A stretch of 40,041 nt of DNA, from positions 1 to 40,041 of the forward strand of contig WLGW01000010.1 in NCBI GenBank assembly GCA_009703055.1. The letters are read 5' to 3'. How positions within the stretch are numbered: position 1 is the stretch's first letter; each line of letters starts with the position of its first letter. The stretch comes from Actinomycetota bacterium (GTDB taxonomy: Bacteria > Actinomycetota > Acidimicrobiia > Acidimicrobiales > Ilumatobacteraceae). A model generated the notes under the pieces. It did not search any database. It was not told where the DNA came from and worked only from the letters and a program-made list of their open reading frames with translations. Shown here piece after piece: positions 39,761 to 40,041 of the stretch. Both the position numbers and the translations under genes were made by a program.

Positions 39761-40041
39761 TTGTTCGAACGTTTTACAGACCGAGCCCGCAGGGTTGTTG
39801 TTCTCGCCCAAGAAGAGGCGCGTCTCCTCAACCATTCATACATCGGCACCGAGCACATTCTTCTCGGTCTCATTCATGAAGGCGAAGGCGTTGCCGCCAA
39901 AGCTCTTGAGTCTCTCTCCATCTCACTTGAGGCAGTGCGCGCTCAAGTCGAAGAGATCATCGGTCAAGGTGGGTCTTCCCCATCAGGCCACATTCCGTTC
40001 ACACCACGTGCGAAGAAGGTTCTCGAACTGTCATTGCGCGA
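39761..40041 (+). CDS. clpC: ATP-dependent Clp protease ATPase subunit ClpC (3' truncated)
   Basis: The first 93 codons of a ClpC AAA+ unfoldase. The sequence [19 protein letters not shown] starts exactly as ClpC does, followed by [25 protein letters not shown], the first N-terminal Clp repeat, and [14 protein letters not shown] at the start of the second. The start codon is TTG, preceded by GGGGTGG; no Met codon fits the conserved beginning. The gene runs out of the window. ClpC feeds substrates to ClpP and is often under stress control, in keeping with the SigR-type sigma factor 9 kb upstream, though no matching promoter was recognised. Confidence 0.93.
   Translation, partial: MFERFTDRARRVVVLAQEEARLLNHSYIGTEHILLGLIHEGEGVAAKALESLSISLEAVRAQVEEIIGQGGSSPSGHIPFTPRAKKVLELSLR

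Noticed and set aside
1-40041. CRISPR array, insertion sequence, prophage genes or rRNA
   Set aside because: I saw no regularly spaced repeats, transposase, phage structural genes or rRNA-like sequence. The repeated elements found are tRNA-end copies and a coding linker repeat.

Overview
The window comes from an actinobacterium, most likely a moderate-GC aquatic member of the Acidimicrobiia (Ilumatobacter-like). This rests on the topA-tmk-holB order, a TopA with a Lys/Ala-rich tail and no zinc fingers, a SigR/RsrA-type sigma/anti-sigma pair, a ClpC homologue, many Thr/Ser-rich lipoproteins and abundant leaderless-type promoters. The taxon is inferred; only the gene content is seen.

Layout. 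1-7110 is a housekeeping block: a 5'-truncated MMPL/RND exporter, topA, tmk, holB and a small DoxX-like membrane protein. 7118-7669 is a Phd/RelE toxin-antitoxin pair with TGTACA operator repeats. At 7717 lies a tRNA-Thr(CGU) gene. Its 3' 48 bp recur exactly at 10631-10678, and decayed copies lie at 8148-8183 and 12614-12647. These look like attachment-site scars that split the adjoining DNA into two cassettes: a GH78 rhamnosidase plus a small membrane protein, then two lipoproteins plus a membrane protein. No integrase is present.

12861-27950 is a locus rich in exported proteins. It holds RCC1-like and delta-60-repeat beta-propellers, a glycine-rich protein, several lipoproteins and one TetR regulator with two matching palindromic operators. 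Three lipoproteins in the window share a four-cysteine domain. Five secreted proteins in the window (four here and the OmpA-domain protein at 36338) share a Lys-rich module with a C-x14/15-C cysteine pair, at or near the C-terminus.

27978-36235 returns to chromosomal genes: a DUF5522 mini-protein, a sulfatase/hydrolase pair, MarR, the ECF sigma/anti-sigma pair, tilS, a dual-specificity-phosphatase-like protein, and an SDR / alpha-beta hydrolase / FAD-oxidoreductase operon. 36338-40041 has an exported protein with an OmpA-like domain, a long-chain polyprenyl diphosphate synthase on the minus strand, and the start of clpC (TTG start, cut by the window end).

A second theme is transcriptional. 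At least 14 genes have a YANNNT hexamer exactly 6 nt before the start codon, the arrangement known for leaderless actinobacterial mRNAs. It settles several start codons. No stretch longer than about 300 bases lacks a gene.
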